A stretch of DNA of 50,028 bases from Sporolactobacillus mangiferae (GCF_023336505.1 NZ_JAMAST010000020.1:1-50028); one strand, 5' to 3'. Positions 32,680-41,177 are shown, counted from the stretch's first letter. Translations and numbers: made by a program. The notes: a model not told the origin generated them from the letters alone.

Positions 32680-32722
32680 TAATCGAACGTTAAAAGGGTA
32701 AAAAGTATTATTGTTCGCCTTT
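32680..32722. promoter_or_regulatory. PurR operator: inverted pair of PurBoxes
   Basis: Two CGAAC cores in inverted orientation: AATCGAACGTT on the plus strand (core 32684-32688) and AGGCGAACAAT on the minus strand (core 32713-32717), 24 nt apart. They sit directly upstream of the -35 element. Orientation and spacing agree with the Bacillus PurR operator. The distal box overlaps the 3' end of the NETI gene. Confidence 0.75.
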
Positions 32723-32938
32723 TCGACGTATCCATTTCCCCTCGAAAACGCATTGACTGCCAATGCATTCCGGACCGGTAGCGGTTTCGCGAAAAAGTGG
32801 CTTTTCCATACGCCTGACTGGCATGTACCCTTCACTTTTCATACGCTCGACACACTGGCTGATCGTCTCTCCTTCCGTAACCATGAATCGTTTCTTCATC
32901 AATGGCTTACTTAACGTTTTCTGTTTTTGTCTGCTCAA
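32708..32938 (-). CDS. NETI-motif-containing protein (YebG-like)
   Basis: 76 aa from the TTG at 32938 (AAGCGGTGA 7 nt upstream); a start at ATG 32899 would give only the core. The family core KKRFMVTEGETISQCVERMKSEGY and PVRRMEKPLF is intact; the name-giving NETI is GETI here. The function is unknown. In Bacillus the homologue yebG sits immediately upstream of purE, exactly as here. Its stop codon lies only 34 nt upstream of the purine promoter, inside the PurR operator region. Confidence 0.8.
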   Translation of the reverse strand: MSRQKQKTLSKPLMKKRFMVTEGETISQCVERMKSEGYMPVRRMEKPLFRETATGPECIGSQCVFEGKWIRRKGEQ

Positions 32939-33052
32939 TAATAAATCACCGCTTCTCTTTAACAACATGTATCCGCATGACCGATCTGTCATGAATCATG
33001 TAAAAAAATACTTCTGTCAGATTATTATTTGCGGATTATACAGGCTTTTTAC

Positions 33053-33074
33053 GATTTTCCGCATGCAGAAAATC
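33053..33074. promoter_or_regulatory. 22-bp near-perfect palindrome, candidate operator
   Basis: GATTTTCCGCATGCAGAAAATC is symmetric except for one mismatched pair. On the minus strand a TATAAT lies about 18 nt downstream (33035-33040), so the palindrome overlaps the expected -35 of a promoter that would serve the NETI gene. Confidence 0.4.
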
Positions 33075-33140
33075 AAACCAGACAATCACTCGTTTTTATT
33101 ATAACAAGTATGCCGTCTTTTCGACAGAAAGGCCATCTCA

Positions 33141-33425
33141 TCAATGAACATAAAACGCAAGTGCAACAACACCAAACACGATCAGGGTCAGTCCCAGAAA
33201 AGCGGTCACCATATGAATCAAATAGCTTGGAATATGCTCAAGAACCTGACCTTCAATCGTCATCGCGATGCTGGCAGAATCATCCCTGCTTTTCTCATGT
33301 TCAGCATCCTTAAGCAAATGTTCGCCGGTTTCTCTTATTTTGTGTGTCAGGAAGAAGCTCATAATAAGCACCGCGCAGCCAAGTATCCAGAATAAAATCG
33401 CGATCCACAACGCAGCCATGATCAC
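33141..33425 (-). CDS. Small membrane protein, two predicted TM segments
   Basis: 94 aa. A hydrophobic N-terminal segment (ALWIAILFWILGCAVLIMSF) and a C-terminal one (MVTAFLGLTLIVFGVVALAF) flank a charged middle (about residues 28-62). GTG start with AAAGGA upstream; ATG two codons later is the alternative. I do not recognise the family. Its place upstream of the NETI gene parallels small membrane-protein genes beside Bacillus yebG-purE, but no function follows from that. Confidence 0.7.
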   Translation of the reverse strand: MIMAALWIAILFWILGCAVLIMSFFLTHKIRETGEHLLKDAEHEKSRDDSASIAMTIEGQVLEHIPSYLIHMVTAFLGLTLIVFGVVALAFYVH

Positions 33426-33499
33426 TCACGTCCTTTTAAATAGATTATTCTTATCATGGCATTGACGGCTTTTCACTATTCACGTCACAAGGAACAATC

Positions 33500-33590
33500 T
33501 GATCGACACATGCTTGCCGCGAGTGCACTAAATGGAAATCTGCCGGGTCTCGAGGATCGCTCAGCAGCCATTGCGCCTTTGTTTTGATTC
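33500..33590. repeat. GC-rich dispersed repeat, copy B3
   Basis: Contains GCTTGCCGCGAG, TCTGCCGGGTCTC and GCGCCTTTGTTTTGATTC, aligning block by block with the copy at 36.15-36.28 kb. It lies just past the terminator of the beta-helix gene. Confidence 0.65.
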
Positions 33591-33591
33591 C

Positions 33592-33644
33592 CGAAAAAAA
33601 AGAGACAAGATGCGGATGAATGAGTATCCGGTACCTTATCTCTT
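33592..33644 (-). terminator. Terminator after the beta-helix gene
   Basis: On the minus strand AAGAGATAAG pairs with CTTGTCTCTT around an inner CGGAT/ATCCG stem, followed by T8. Confidence 0.85.
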
Positions 33645-33698
33645 CTGCACTCTTTTGCAGTAGCACGTATTGATCAGGTTTGATGGATTTGATTTGTT

Positions 33699-35453
33699 TT
33701 AATGACGACCTCCTGTTTTTTTGCCTTCAAAAGCACCAATCGTATGTTTTTCGCCATGCCGAACAGGATTTCCGTAATAATCCACTTTTGCCTTAGTGAT
33801 ATCCGTTGGCACTAAATCATTCAGAATAGTGTCGTTTTGATAAGAAGGAGCATTCGGTTGCCGCGTGCCTGCACCAATCAGAGGGGAGTTTCGATGAAGT
33901 TTCAGCCCTTCGGCAGTCCCGAGCACAACTTTCCCATTCAGATACTTCCCGGCTGTGACTCTGCTTTTATCCAGAAAACCGGGATCGGCCACAACCGCAG
34001 CCGGATCTCCCGTCGTACTGTACGCCGCTTCTCCTCCGCCAAAGACGTTATTATTGTAATATTCTACTCCAGGATTTTTCCCAAAAGTGCTTGTCGGCCC
34101 ATAGAACAGATTGTTGAAAATCTCAATGCCGTCAGACTTATTTCCGCCCCAGTTTCCTTCTTCAACTGCTTTTGCCGGTTTCTCCCAATACATTGTATTG
34201 TTGTAAATCTGAATGCCGCCGCTGTGTATGCCTCCCGTACGAATAATGCGGCCGCCGTCATTATAGCTGACATTATAGCGGGCAACATTATTGACAGAGT
34301 ATCCGCTTGGCGAAGGACAGACCATGAGAAAGCCTCCTGCATTGTCGTGACTGTAATTATACTGATAAAGGCTGTTCTGCGTACCATAGTCAAAATCAAA
34401 GGCCATGCCATCATGTTCCGGCTGTCCCGTATGGCTGACCTCGTTAAATTGTATGGTTACATTGTTTGCATCCCACATCCAAAGCGCGGCATGAGCAGGA
34501 TTGGACGAATAGTCCCAGTCCTCACTGGCAGCATGATCCACCAGATTATAATCGGCTAGCGCATTCTCAGTATTGATGATCACGATGCCGTCGCCCGCAA
34601 TATGGTGAACGTAATTTTGACGAATCAAAACATTTTTTGAACCAACCCAGCCGCTTGTACCTGCCTGTACGAGTTCACGCCCGCCCCAGGAGCTGGACAT
34701 GTAAATGCCTTCATGACACACGTCGTAGACATCGTTACCGATGATGTTCAGATTATTGTACCAGGATTTGACACTGTTTCCCGTTACGGAAATAATGATC
34801 CCACCGACATCCTTGTTGCCGCCTCCCGACATTTTACCGTTGACCTGATGAACCACATTGTTGCGTACAGTCACATGACTTAACTCACCGGCATCACGAT
34901 TCTCCACAATGATACCGGAGAGATATTTTCCGCTCTGCTTAAGCACATCGGTGCCATCAAGATTAGTCACCTCAAGATTTTCGATCGTAATATATGCACT
35001 GTTAAGAACATGAACCGCCGCCAGCTCTTCTTTACGCTTCCATGACCAATTTCCGCCATTGCCATTAATGACCGGTTTTTTCCCTTTTCCATATGATCCA
35101 ACAAGAATAGGCCTTTTTCTCGTTCCTCGGGCATTCTGCACGGTCAGATTCTCATCGTTCCATACCCCGCCCGCTTTTAATAGCAGCCTGTCCCCAGGGT
35201 GAAGGGAGACGGATGAGGCTTTCTCAAGGGTTTTCCAAGCCGTTCTTGGTGATTTTCCATCAGCTCTGTCATCGCCACTTGGATCAACATAATAAGTCAC
35301 GGCGCCCTTGACCGAATGTAACCCATGTGCTGATTTAGATACCGGATGAACACCTGAATCTTTTGCTTCTGAAACGGATACAGGCAGGATCATAATGATC
35401 GCCATAAAACATGACAGACACATGAAAAAGCATTTTCGAAAACGTATGTTCAT
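33699..35453 (-). CDS. Secreted right-handed parallel beta-helix protein (polysaccharide lyase-like)
   Basis: 584 aa. A signal peptide of about 28 residues (RKCFFMCLSCFMAIIMILPV, then SVSEA) marks export. After it comes YYVDPSGDDRADGKSPRTAW, typical of the first turn of Pel9A-type and DUF1565 beta-helix proteins, then many short beta-helix coils rich in N and G (for example ITIENLEV, VTIQFNEVSHTG, NSLYQYNYSHDNAGG, IEIFNNLFYG). Such proteins bind or cleave acidic polysaccharides, often pectate. The catalytic lysine/calcium site of PL9 cannot be confirmed by eye. AGAGGTG lies 9 nt before the ATG at 35453; the longer reading from 35516 would hide the signal peptide. It is a single-gene unit. Confidence 0.85.
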   Translation of the reverse strand: MNIRFRKCFFMCLSCFMAIIMILPVSVSEAKDSGVHPVSKSAHGLHSVKGAVTYYVDPSGDDRADGKSPRTAWKTLEKASSVSLHPGDRLLLKAGGVWNDENLTVQNARGTRKRPILVGSYGKGKKPVINGNGGNWSWKRKEELAAVHVLNSAYITIENLEVTNLDGTDVLKQSGKYLSGIIVENRDAGELSHVTVRNNVVHQVNGKMSGGGNKDVGGIIISVTGNSVKSWYNNLNIIGNDVYDVCHEGIYMSSSWGGRELVQAGTSGWVGSKNVLIRQNYVHHIAGDGIVIINTENALADYNLVDHAASEDWDYSSNPAHAALWMWDANNVTIQFNEVSHTGQPEHDGMAFDFDYGTQNSLYQYNYSHDNAGGFLMVCPSPSGYSVNNVARYNVSYNDGGRIIRTGGIHSGGIQIYNNTMYWEKPAKAVEEGNWGGNKSDGIEIFNNLFYGPTSTFGKNPGVEYYNNNVFGGGEAAYSTTGDPAAVVADPGFLDKSRVTAGKYLNGKVVLGTAEGLKLHRNSPLIGAGTRQPNAPSYQNDTILNDLVPTDITKAKVDYYGNPVRHGEKHTIGAFEGKKTGGRH

Positions 35454-35719
35454 TTCTGTTAACACCTCTTTCTCTCGGTTATTTCCGGCAATACCTTGGA
35501 TTGCCGGAAGATGCATTTCATCCAGGGTGATTTATCCGCTGCGTTCCCTCCTCAATAAGTATGCGCTTCCATTTTCTTTTTCTTCTTTTTTACCATGACC
35601 GCACTAGCAATCATATGTCTCCTCAAAAAAATTATGATGGACCTCTTCCGCTTTCATTTGAGTGAAAAACCGGACGGAAAGCCTGATCTTCTCTTTCTCA
35701 GTGATACAGTGCCTTTCAC

Positions 35720-35780
35720 AGATTGAAAGCTCCTTTATTATTATTGAAAGTTCCTTTATATTTAGCGAAATTCCCTTGTC
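35720..35780 (+). repeat. Short 21-bp-period array (T7)
   Basis: GAAAG(C/T)TCC-like cores at 35725, 35746 and 35767 (the last GAAATTCCC), an exact 21-bp spacing. A fourth, more degenerate unit may start at 35703. Confidence 0.6.
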
Positions 35781-35810
35781 CGACCACGAGTCATTGATTT
35801 ATGTCTTTTG

Positions 35811-35882
35811 TGCTGCGTCACCGCTCGGGCTATGGGCGCACCGTGAGTCTCTTCAGGAAGCAGCTTCAGTTTTGATGCTCAG
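35811..35882. repeat. GC-rich dispersed repeat, degenerate copy B4
   Basis: Contains CGGGCTATGGGCGCACCGTG and TTCAGTTTTGATGCTCAGAC; the first block is close to that of B1 and the tail to that of B2. Confidence 0.5.
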
Positions 35883-35999
35883 ACAGGACATTATTTTGCT
35901 CATTGGGGCAAAAAGCGCCCGGTCCTTACTTCCGCAGGATGCGGTGGCTTCCGCGTTGTGCACAGGACGTACTTTCACAGGATGCCGTTTGACTGCGAT

Positions 36000-36120
36000 T
36001 TACCGACCATTCAGCATGATTTACCGGTCATTCCTGCGCTATTTACCGGTCATTCAGTACGATTTACCGGTCATTAATCATCATTTACCGGTCATCGCGT
36101 GTTTTCACAGTTTTCTACCG
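36000..36120 (+). repeat. 21-bp-period tandem array (T4)
   Basis: ATTTACCGGTCATT-type units with the ACCG core at 36002, 36023, 36045, 36066 and 36087 (spacings 21, 22, 21, 21), and a final ACCGG at 36117. The core contains the palindrome ACCGGT. Confidence 0.85.
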
Positions 36121-36151
36121 GAGTCTTTGATCTGTTTGTTTGGTTGGCATC

Positions 36152-36275
36152 GACGCTTCAGTTGCTCGCTTGCCGCGGGCGATCCGGAAGCCTCCTCAGG
36201 CAGGCCAATTTCTGCGGGGTCTTCCCTGGCTCGCTGATCCCCCAGGCGCCAGCGCACCTCCGCTTTGATTCTCGA
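36152..36275. repeat. GC-rich dispersed repeat, fullest copy B5
   Basis: Blocks in order: GCTCGCTTGCCGCGGGCG, GGAAGCCTCCTCAGG, TCTGCGGGGTCTTCC, GGCGCCAGCGCACCTC and CGCTTTGATTCTC. This is the longest copy of the family in the window and the best reference for the others. Confidence 0.7.
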
Positions 36276-36344
36276 TAAGACACTGGTTTATTGGTTTTCA
36301 TATGGGGCAAAATCCTTGTTTCTTTATTCTGTTAGAAAACTTGG

Positions 36345-36430
36345 CTTGGCCAAGCCTCTGGCGAAGGCAGAGAGGCAGTCGCACTTATACGATAATCCGC
36401 TGAATTTGACAATTCAAGAGTATAAAAAAA
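36345..36430 (-). repeat. AT-rich inverted-repeat element, copy A5
   Basis: On the minus strand: TTTATACTC, GGATTATCGTATAAGTGC (36381-36398), GCCTTCGCCAGAGGC, then GCCAAGTTTTCTAAC just beyond. These correspond to the blocks of the 84-bp unit at 19 kb. Like A1, it abuts a terminator (that of pbuG). Confidence 0.75.
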
Positions 36431-36471
36431 CAAGGATGGTTCAATCGTCTTATGACGATGAGCCATCCTTG
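36424..36471 (-). terminator. Terminator after pbuG
   Basis: AAGGATGG-T-TCA-TCGTC pairs with GACGATGA-CCATCCTT in a long stem around a TTAT loop. On the minus strand it is followed by GTTTTTTT. It starts about 90 nt past the pbuG stop. Confidence 0.9.
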
Positions 36472-36559
36472 CCTGTTATGGAGGACCTGGAACGTGAGAC
36501 GGTTGCGGTGCAGCATTTCTGGATCTCTTTTTTCAGCCGTCCTCCGTTTTAAATTCACT

Positions 36560-37867
36560 TTAAATGAGAGCAAAGAAAACGATAAAGACAAAAAACAGCA
36601 CATAAACAATCGGATGGATTTCTTTCCAGCGTCCGGCGGTAATCATCGTAATCGGATAAAGAATAAAACCAAGTGCGATGCCATCCGAAATACTGTACGT
36701 CAGCGGCATGCCAAGCACAGTCAGAAATGCCGGAACGGCAATTTCAAATTTATCCCACGGAATCTGTTTCAGTGCCGTTGCCATAAGAACTCCGACAATG
36801 ATCAATGCCGGAGCAGTTACCTGCGACGTCACCACGGACAGAAGCGGTGAGAACAGCATGCCGAACAGGAACAGGATGCCGGTCACGACGGCAGTGAAAC
36901 CAGAACGTCCGCCGACCGCAATGCCGGTTGACGATTCAATGTATGCCGAAGTTGGCGAGGTGCCAAGCACGGAGCCCGCAAGCATCGATGTGGAGTCCGC
37001 AAGCAGTGCCTGGCCGACACGCGGCATCTTGTTATTTTTCATAAAACCAGCCTGTTCAGCAAGACCGATCAGCGTACCGGCCGTGTCAAAGAACGTCACA
37101 AGCAGGAAGGTCAGAACGACGATGCCGAGCTGAACCGTATTGATATCCGGAACATGCGTAATCGCTTTGCCGAAAGTTGGTGCAAGGCTCGGCGCTGTCG
37201 AAACAATAGAAGACGGCAGCGGAATCAATTTGAAAATAATACCGACAATCGAAGTCAGGACCATACCGATAAAAATAGCACCGGGAACCTTCCGGATAAG
37301 CAGGATAATCGTTACAATCAGGCCAAAAATCGTCAGCCAGGTCGTCCCGACATCCAAAGGACCGAAGCCGACCATTGTTGACTTATTAGCAACGATCAAT
37401 CCGCCTTCATGAAGGCCGATGAAAGCAATAAACAAGCCGATGCCGGCTGCCATGGCCAGCTTCAGGCTTTGCGGAATCGCATCGATAATGATCTCGCGCA
37501 GTTTGAAGATCGTAATCAGAACAAAAATCACTGATGCAATAAAAACGCCGGCAAGCGCCGTTTCCCACGGAATTTTCATCCCAATACATACGGAGTAAGC
37601 AAAAAAAGCGTTGACACCAAGACCTGGCGCAATTGCAATCGGATATTTGGCAACAATGCCCATAATCAGACAGCCAAGCGCACTGGCAATTGCTGTTGCG
37701 GTGAAAACCGCACCCTTGTCCATGCCGGAAGCGCCCAGAACACTGGGGTTCACGAACAGTATGTACGCCATAGATATAAAAGTGGTCAGCCCGGCCAGCG
37801 TTTCACGGCCAAGGGTTGTCTTTAATTCTGAAAACTGGAAATAACGTGACAACCAATTCTCGTTCAC
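36560..37867 (-). CDS. pbuG: NCS2-family purine permease (hypoxanthine/guanine, PbuG/AzgA type)
   Basis: 435 aa with about 12 to 14 hydrophobic segments. The start (GRETLAGLTTFISMAYILFV, then NPSVLGASGMDKGAVFTATA) and GLGVNAFFAYSVC are AzgA-like NCS2 signatures; GTSPTSAYIESSTGIAVGGRSG is the conserved substrate-helix segment. The family imports hypoxanthine, guanine or adenine by proton symport. A PurR-box pair lies before its promoter, so it is probably repressed when purines are plentiful. No purine riboswitch is present in its 220-nt leader. PbuG rather than another paralogue is inferred from context. Confidence 0.9.
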   Translation of the reverse strand: MNENWLSRYFQFSELKTTLGRETLAGLTTFISMAYILFVNPSVLGASGMDKGAVFTATAIASALGCLIMGIVAKYPIAIAPGLGVNAFFAYSVCIGMKIPWETALAGVFIASVIFVLITIFKLREIIIDAIPQSLKLAMAAGIGLFIAFIGLHEGGLIVANKSTMVGFGPLDVGTTWLTIFGLIVTIILLIRKVPGAIFIGMVLTSIVGIIFKLIPLPSSIVSTAPSLAPTFGKAITHVPDINTVQLGIVVLTFLLVTFFDTAGTLIGLAEQAGFMKNNKMPRVGQALLADSTSMLAGSVLGTSPTSAYIESSTGIAVGGRSGFTAVVTGILFLFGMLFSPLLSVVTSQVTAPALIIVGVLMATALKQIPWDKFEIAVPAFLTVLGMPLTYSISDGIALGFILYPITMITAGRWKEIHPIVYVLFFVFIVFFALI

Positions 37868-38087
37868 AATAATCCCCCTCAGATCTTTGTTTGCTCATTT
37901 GATCCATCGTTTCTCAGTTCATGATCAGCCAGGACAGCAGCTTCGGCACAGATTCGGGCTGAATACAATGACAGCGCACAATAAGCAAAAGAATGCGGAA
38001 AAACAAAAGTAATGAGTGCAAAGAGCCACCATGAAAACTAATTTAGATGGATCGATAATCGAAGCAAAACTCTTTTTTACATCGCCC
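37868..38087 (-). other. Leader of pbuG (about 215 nt), no recognised riboswitch
   Basis: Between the predicted transcription start near 38081 and the ATG there is no GTTTCTAC/TATG purine aptamer pattern. I see no other structured motif and no gene. Confidence 0.4.
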
Positions 38088-38117
38088 ATTATAGCAGTTG
38101 AACGGGAGGAACGTCAA
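38088..38117 (-). promoter_or_regulatory. Sigma-A promoter of pbuG
   Basis: On the minus strand TTGACG (-35), an 18-nt spacer and a perfect TATAAT (-10). Confidence 0.8.
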
Positions 38118-38119
38118 CG

Positions 38120-38166
38120 AAATAACGAACGCTGAACATTGATATTAAATAAAATGTTCGGGATTT
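38120..38166. promoter_or_regulatory. PurR operator (PurBox pair) upstream of pbuG
   Basis: AATAACGAACGCT on the plus strand (core 38126-38130) and AAATCCCGAACATT on the minus strand (core 38156-38160), inverted and 25 nt apart, immediately upstream of the -35 element. The second box fits the Bacillus consensus AWWWCCGAACWWT closely except for one extra C. The layout repeats that of the pur operon. Confidence 0.7.
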
Positions 38167-38332
38167 AACAAAACATCTTCGCAATACATGTATTTGTTCT
38201 TTAATTAATTTTCGTATCACTGCATGTCATTTGTGCAGCAATCATTCTGATTGGGTATCCATCACTTCTTATGATTATTTACAGCATTGTGCTCCTTTGT
38301 CACTAATCTGCCTTAATTTTTTTAAAATTATG

Positions 38333-38346
38333 TGACAGCGCTTTCA
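38333..38346 (+). promoter_or_regulatory. cre site (CcpA operator) upstream of adhE
   Basis: TGACAGCGCTTTCA matches the cre consensus TGWAARCGYTWWCA at 13 of 14 positions. It lies just upstream of the -35 element. Confidence 0.7.
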
Positions 38347-38352
38347 TATCGA

Positions 38353-38381
38353 TTGCCAAAACGCTGCGGATAAAGTAAATT
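38353..38381 (+). promoter_or_regulatory. Predicted promoter of adhE
   Basis: TTGCCA, a 17-nt spacer and TAAATT; transcription would start inside the Rex box. Confidence 0.6.
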
Positions 38382-38385
38382 ATAT

Positions 38386-38403
38386 TTGTGAAATATTTCA
38401 CAA
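38386..38403 (+). promoter_or_regulatory. Rex operator of adhE
   Basis: TTGTGAAATATTTCACAA is a perfect 18-bp palindrome identical to the Rex consensus in Firmicutes. It overlaps the predicted start site, so Rex would block transcription when NADH is low and release it when NADH builds up. Confidence 0.93.
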
Positions 38404-38436
38404 ATACTTCAAGGTGTTCTTAAGGAGGAAAAGCGA

Positions 38437-41049
38437 ATGGCTGTGGAGGAACAATCCCTCAATCCGAAAGATGCAAACAATAAAACGGAAGAGATGATCG
38501 AACGATTAGTGACAAATGCAAAAACTGCGCTGGACGAATTTGCCCCTCTTAATCAGAAGCAGATTGATGAAATTGTACGGCAAATGGCTTTGGCAGGTCT
38601 GGATCAGCATATGCAGCTGGCAAAAAAGGCCGTTGAGGAAACCAGACGCGGTGTTTATGAGGATAAAATGATTAAGAATATTTTTGCAACCGAATACATT
38701 TATAATGCAATCAAAAACAACAAGACAGTCGGCGTGATTCATGAAGATCCGTATGATGAAATCATTCAAATTGCCGAGCCGGTCGGTGTCATTGCCGGTG
38801 TTACACCCGTAACCAATCCGACATCAACGACCATGTTCAAATCGCTGATTTCAATTAAAACGAAAAATCCGATTATTTTTGCCTTCCATCCATCCGCTCA
38901 GCAGTGCAGCAGTGAGGCCGCGCGTATCGTGCGCGATGCCGCCATTCGCGCCGGTGCACCGAAAAACTGTATTCAGTGGATTGAAAAACCTTCACTGGAA
39001 GCGACGCAGCAGCTGATGCATCATCCAGGCGTCTCACTTATCCTGGCAACAGGAGGTTCCGGCATGGTTAAAGCCGCGTACAGTTCCGGCAAACCGGCGA
39101 TCGGCGTCGGACCGGGGAACGTACCTGCTTATATCGAAAAAACAGCGGATATCAGCCAGGCTGTCAATGATCTGATTTTATCAAAGACGTTTGACCATGG
39201 CATGATCTGTGCATCGGAACAGGCAGTTATTATTGATACGTCAATCTATGAAACCGTCAAGCAGGAAATGATTTCCAATCAATGTTATTTTTTAAATGAG
39301 GACGAAAAGAAAAAAGTTGAAAAACTGGTGATTGATGAACGGCGTTGTGCTGTCAATCCAAAAATCGTCGGTCAGCCTGCATTTGAAATCGCAAAGCTTG
39401 CCGGTGTAACTGTTCCAAAAAATACAAAGGTAATTGTTGCCGAGCTCACCGATGTCGGTCCGGAATCACCGCTTTCGCGTGAAAAGCTAAGTCCTGTGCT
39501 TGCCTGCTTCAGGGCAAAAACGACCGAAGCTGGTCTCCAGCTCTGTGAAGATATGCTCGAATTCGGGGGCATCGGGCATTCGGCCGTTATCCATTCAACA
39601 AATCAGCAGGTCATTGATGCATTCGCCAGGAAAATGAAAGCGGGACGACTGATCGTCAATGCTCCGTCATCGCTTGGCGGTATCGGTGATATCTACAACC
39701 ACTTCATTCCTTCACTGACACTCGGCTGCGGCACGTATGGCGGAAATTCGGTATCAACCAATGTTGGTACTGCGAATCTGATCAATATAAAAACAGTTGC
39801 CAATCGCCGCAACAATATGCAGTGGTTTAAAGTACCACCAAAGATCTATTTTGAAAAAAACGCAACCAGGTATCTGTCCGTCATGCCGGATATCTCGCGA
39901 GCGTTCATTGTCGCCGATCCGGGTATGGTGAAATTTGGCTATGTGGATCGCGTTGTCCATTTTTTAAAAAAACGAAGCACACCGGTTCACTATGAGATTT
40001 TCTCTGATGTGGAGCCGGATCCTTCAGTTGCAACGGTCATGAAGGGAACGGAAAGAATGCGCAGCTTCAAGCCGGATGTGATCATTGCTCTCGGCGGCGG
40101 TTCAGCCATGGATGCTGCCAAAGGAATGTGGCTGTTCTATGAAAGTCCGGAAACCGAATTCTTCGGCCTGAAACAAAAATTCATGGACATTCGGAAGCGT
40201 GTGTTCAAGTTTCCGGAACTCGGAAAAAAAGCGAAGTTCGTTGCCATTCCGACCACTTCAGGCACCGGTTCCGAAGTCACTTCTTTCTCCGTCATTACTG
40301 ACAAGGAGAATGATATGAAGTACCCGCTCGCCGACTATGCGCTGACGCCGAATGTCGCCATCGTCGATCCGGAATTCGTGATGACGGTGCCGCAGCGCGT
40401 GCTCGCTGACTCCGGCATGGATGTGCTCACCCATGCCATCGAAGCGTATGTATCGAATATGGCCAATGACTTTACCGACGGATTGTGCATCAAGGCTATT
40501 CAGCTTGTATTCGACTATCTGCCGCGCTCTTATAAAGATCCCGGCGATCGTGAAGCAAAAGAAAAAATGCACAATGCTTCTACGATTGCGGGTATGGCGT
40601 TCTCGAATGCATTCCTTGGTATCAACCACAGTCTCGCGCACAAGCTGGGCAATGAGTTTCACCTGGCCCACGGTCGATGCTGCGCGATTCTGATGCCGCA
40701 CGTGATCCGTTACAATGCCAGAAAACCGACAAAGTTTGCCGCATGGCCCAAATACAGACATTTCATTGCCGACCAGCGCTATGCTGAAATCGCCAGAGTG
40801 ATCGGGGTCGGCGGCAAAACCACTGAGGAAAGCGTGGAAAATCTGGTGCAGGCGATTAAAAAACTGGCGCAGCAACTTAACATGCCGATGAGCATTGAAG
40901 CAAACGGCGTCAGCAAAGCGGACTTCGATAAAACAGTTGACAGACTGGCAGATCGTGCTTTCGGCGATCAATGCACCCCGGCCAATCCGAAAATGCCACT
41001 TGTCACAGAACTTGCCGATATATACCGTGCCGCCTTTAAGGGGATTTGA
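38437..41049 (+). CDS. adhE: Bifunctional acetaldehyde-CoA / alcohol dehydrogenase
   Basis: 870 aa, full length. Reduces acetyl-CoA to acetaldehyde and then ethanol, using two NADH. The N-terminal aldehyde dehydrogenase half (about 1-440) carries the catalytic C258 in [11 protein letters not shown]; the C-terminal iron-dependent alcohol dehydrogenase half (about 460-870) has [25 protein letters not shown] and the iron ligands in [16 protein letters not shown] and NHSLAHKLG. AdhE usually forms helical filaments (spirosomes). AAGGAGG is 8 nt before the ATG. Rex and cre sites at the promoter indicate control by redox state and carbon source. Confidence 0.98.
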   Translation: MAVEEQSLNPKDANNKTEEMIERLVTNAKTALDEFAPLNQKQIDEIVRQMALAGLDQHMQLAKKAVEETRRGVYEDKMIKNIFATEYIYNAIKNNKTVGVIHEDPYDEIIQIAEPVGVIAGVTPVTNPTSTTMFKSLISIKTKNPIIFAFHPSAQQCSSEAARIVRDAAIRAGAPKNCIQWIEKPSLEATQQLMHHPGVSLILATGGSGMVKAAYSSGKPAIGVGPGNVPAYIEKTADISQAVNDLILSKTFDHGMICASEQAVIIDTSIYETVKQEMISNQCYFLNEDEKKKVEKLVIDERRCAVNPKIVGQPAFEIAKLAGVTVPKNTKVIVAELTDVGPESPLSREKLSPVLACFRAKTTEAGLQLCEDMLEFGGIGHSAVIHSTNQQVIDAFARKMKAGRLIVNAPSSLGGIGDIYNHFIPSLTLGCGTYGGNSVSTNVGTANLINIKTVANRRNNMQWFKVPPKIYFEKNATRYLSVMPDISRAFIVADPGMVKFGYVDRVVHFLKKRSTPVHYEIFSDVEPDPSVATVMKGTERMRSFKPDVIIALGGGSAMDAAKGMWLFYESPETEFFGLKQKFMDIRKRVFKFPELGKKAKFVAIPTTSGTGSEVTSFSVITDKENDMKYPLADYALTPNVAIVDPEFVMTVPQRVLADSGMDVLTHAIEAYVSNMANDFTDGLCIKAIQLVFDYLPRSYKDPGDREAKEKMHNASTIAGMAFSNAFLGINHSLAHKLGNEFHLAHGRCCAILMPHVIRYNARKPTKFAAWPKYRHFIADQRYAEIARVIGVGGKTTEESVENLVQAIKKLAQQLNMPMSIEANGVSKADFDKTVDRLADRAFGDQCTPANPKMPLVTELADIYRAAFKGI

Positions 41050-41138
41050 TGGGCAGAGAAAAATTAAGTAAGAACTGGCATGGACATTGGGCCGCGAAGT
41101 TCTCTGAAACTGTCTGCCTCCTCCATGCAATAACTAAG

Positions 41139-41177
41139 AATGTCTCATTGTCAAAAATACATTGGGACATTTTTATT
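41139..41177 (+). terminator. Terminator after adhE
   Basis: AATGTCTCATTG pairs with CATTGGGACATT (one wobble, one mismatch) and is followed by TTTTATT. About 90 nt past the adhE stop. Confidence 0.8.

Larger units (their letters stand above)
35454..36423. other. Repeat-rich intergenic gap of about 1 kb
   Basis: No credible gene. Open frames across it (for example on the plus strand from 35662 and 36265) translate repeat DNA. The gap contains array T7, element B4, array T4, element B5 and element A5 in succession, the densest repeat cluster of the window. Confidence 0.7.

Noticed and set aside
33454-33666. Minus-strand 70-aa frame after the beta-helix gene
   Set aside because: It covers the gene's terminator and repeat B3.
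35662-36552. Plus-strand frames of 191 and 95 aa in the gap before pbuG
   Set aside because: They run through repeats T4, B5 and A5 and the pbuG terminator and resemble no protein family.
37868-38085. Purine riboswitch before pbuG
   Set aside because: The GTTTCTAC and GACTATG junction sequences are missing on the transcribed strand.
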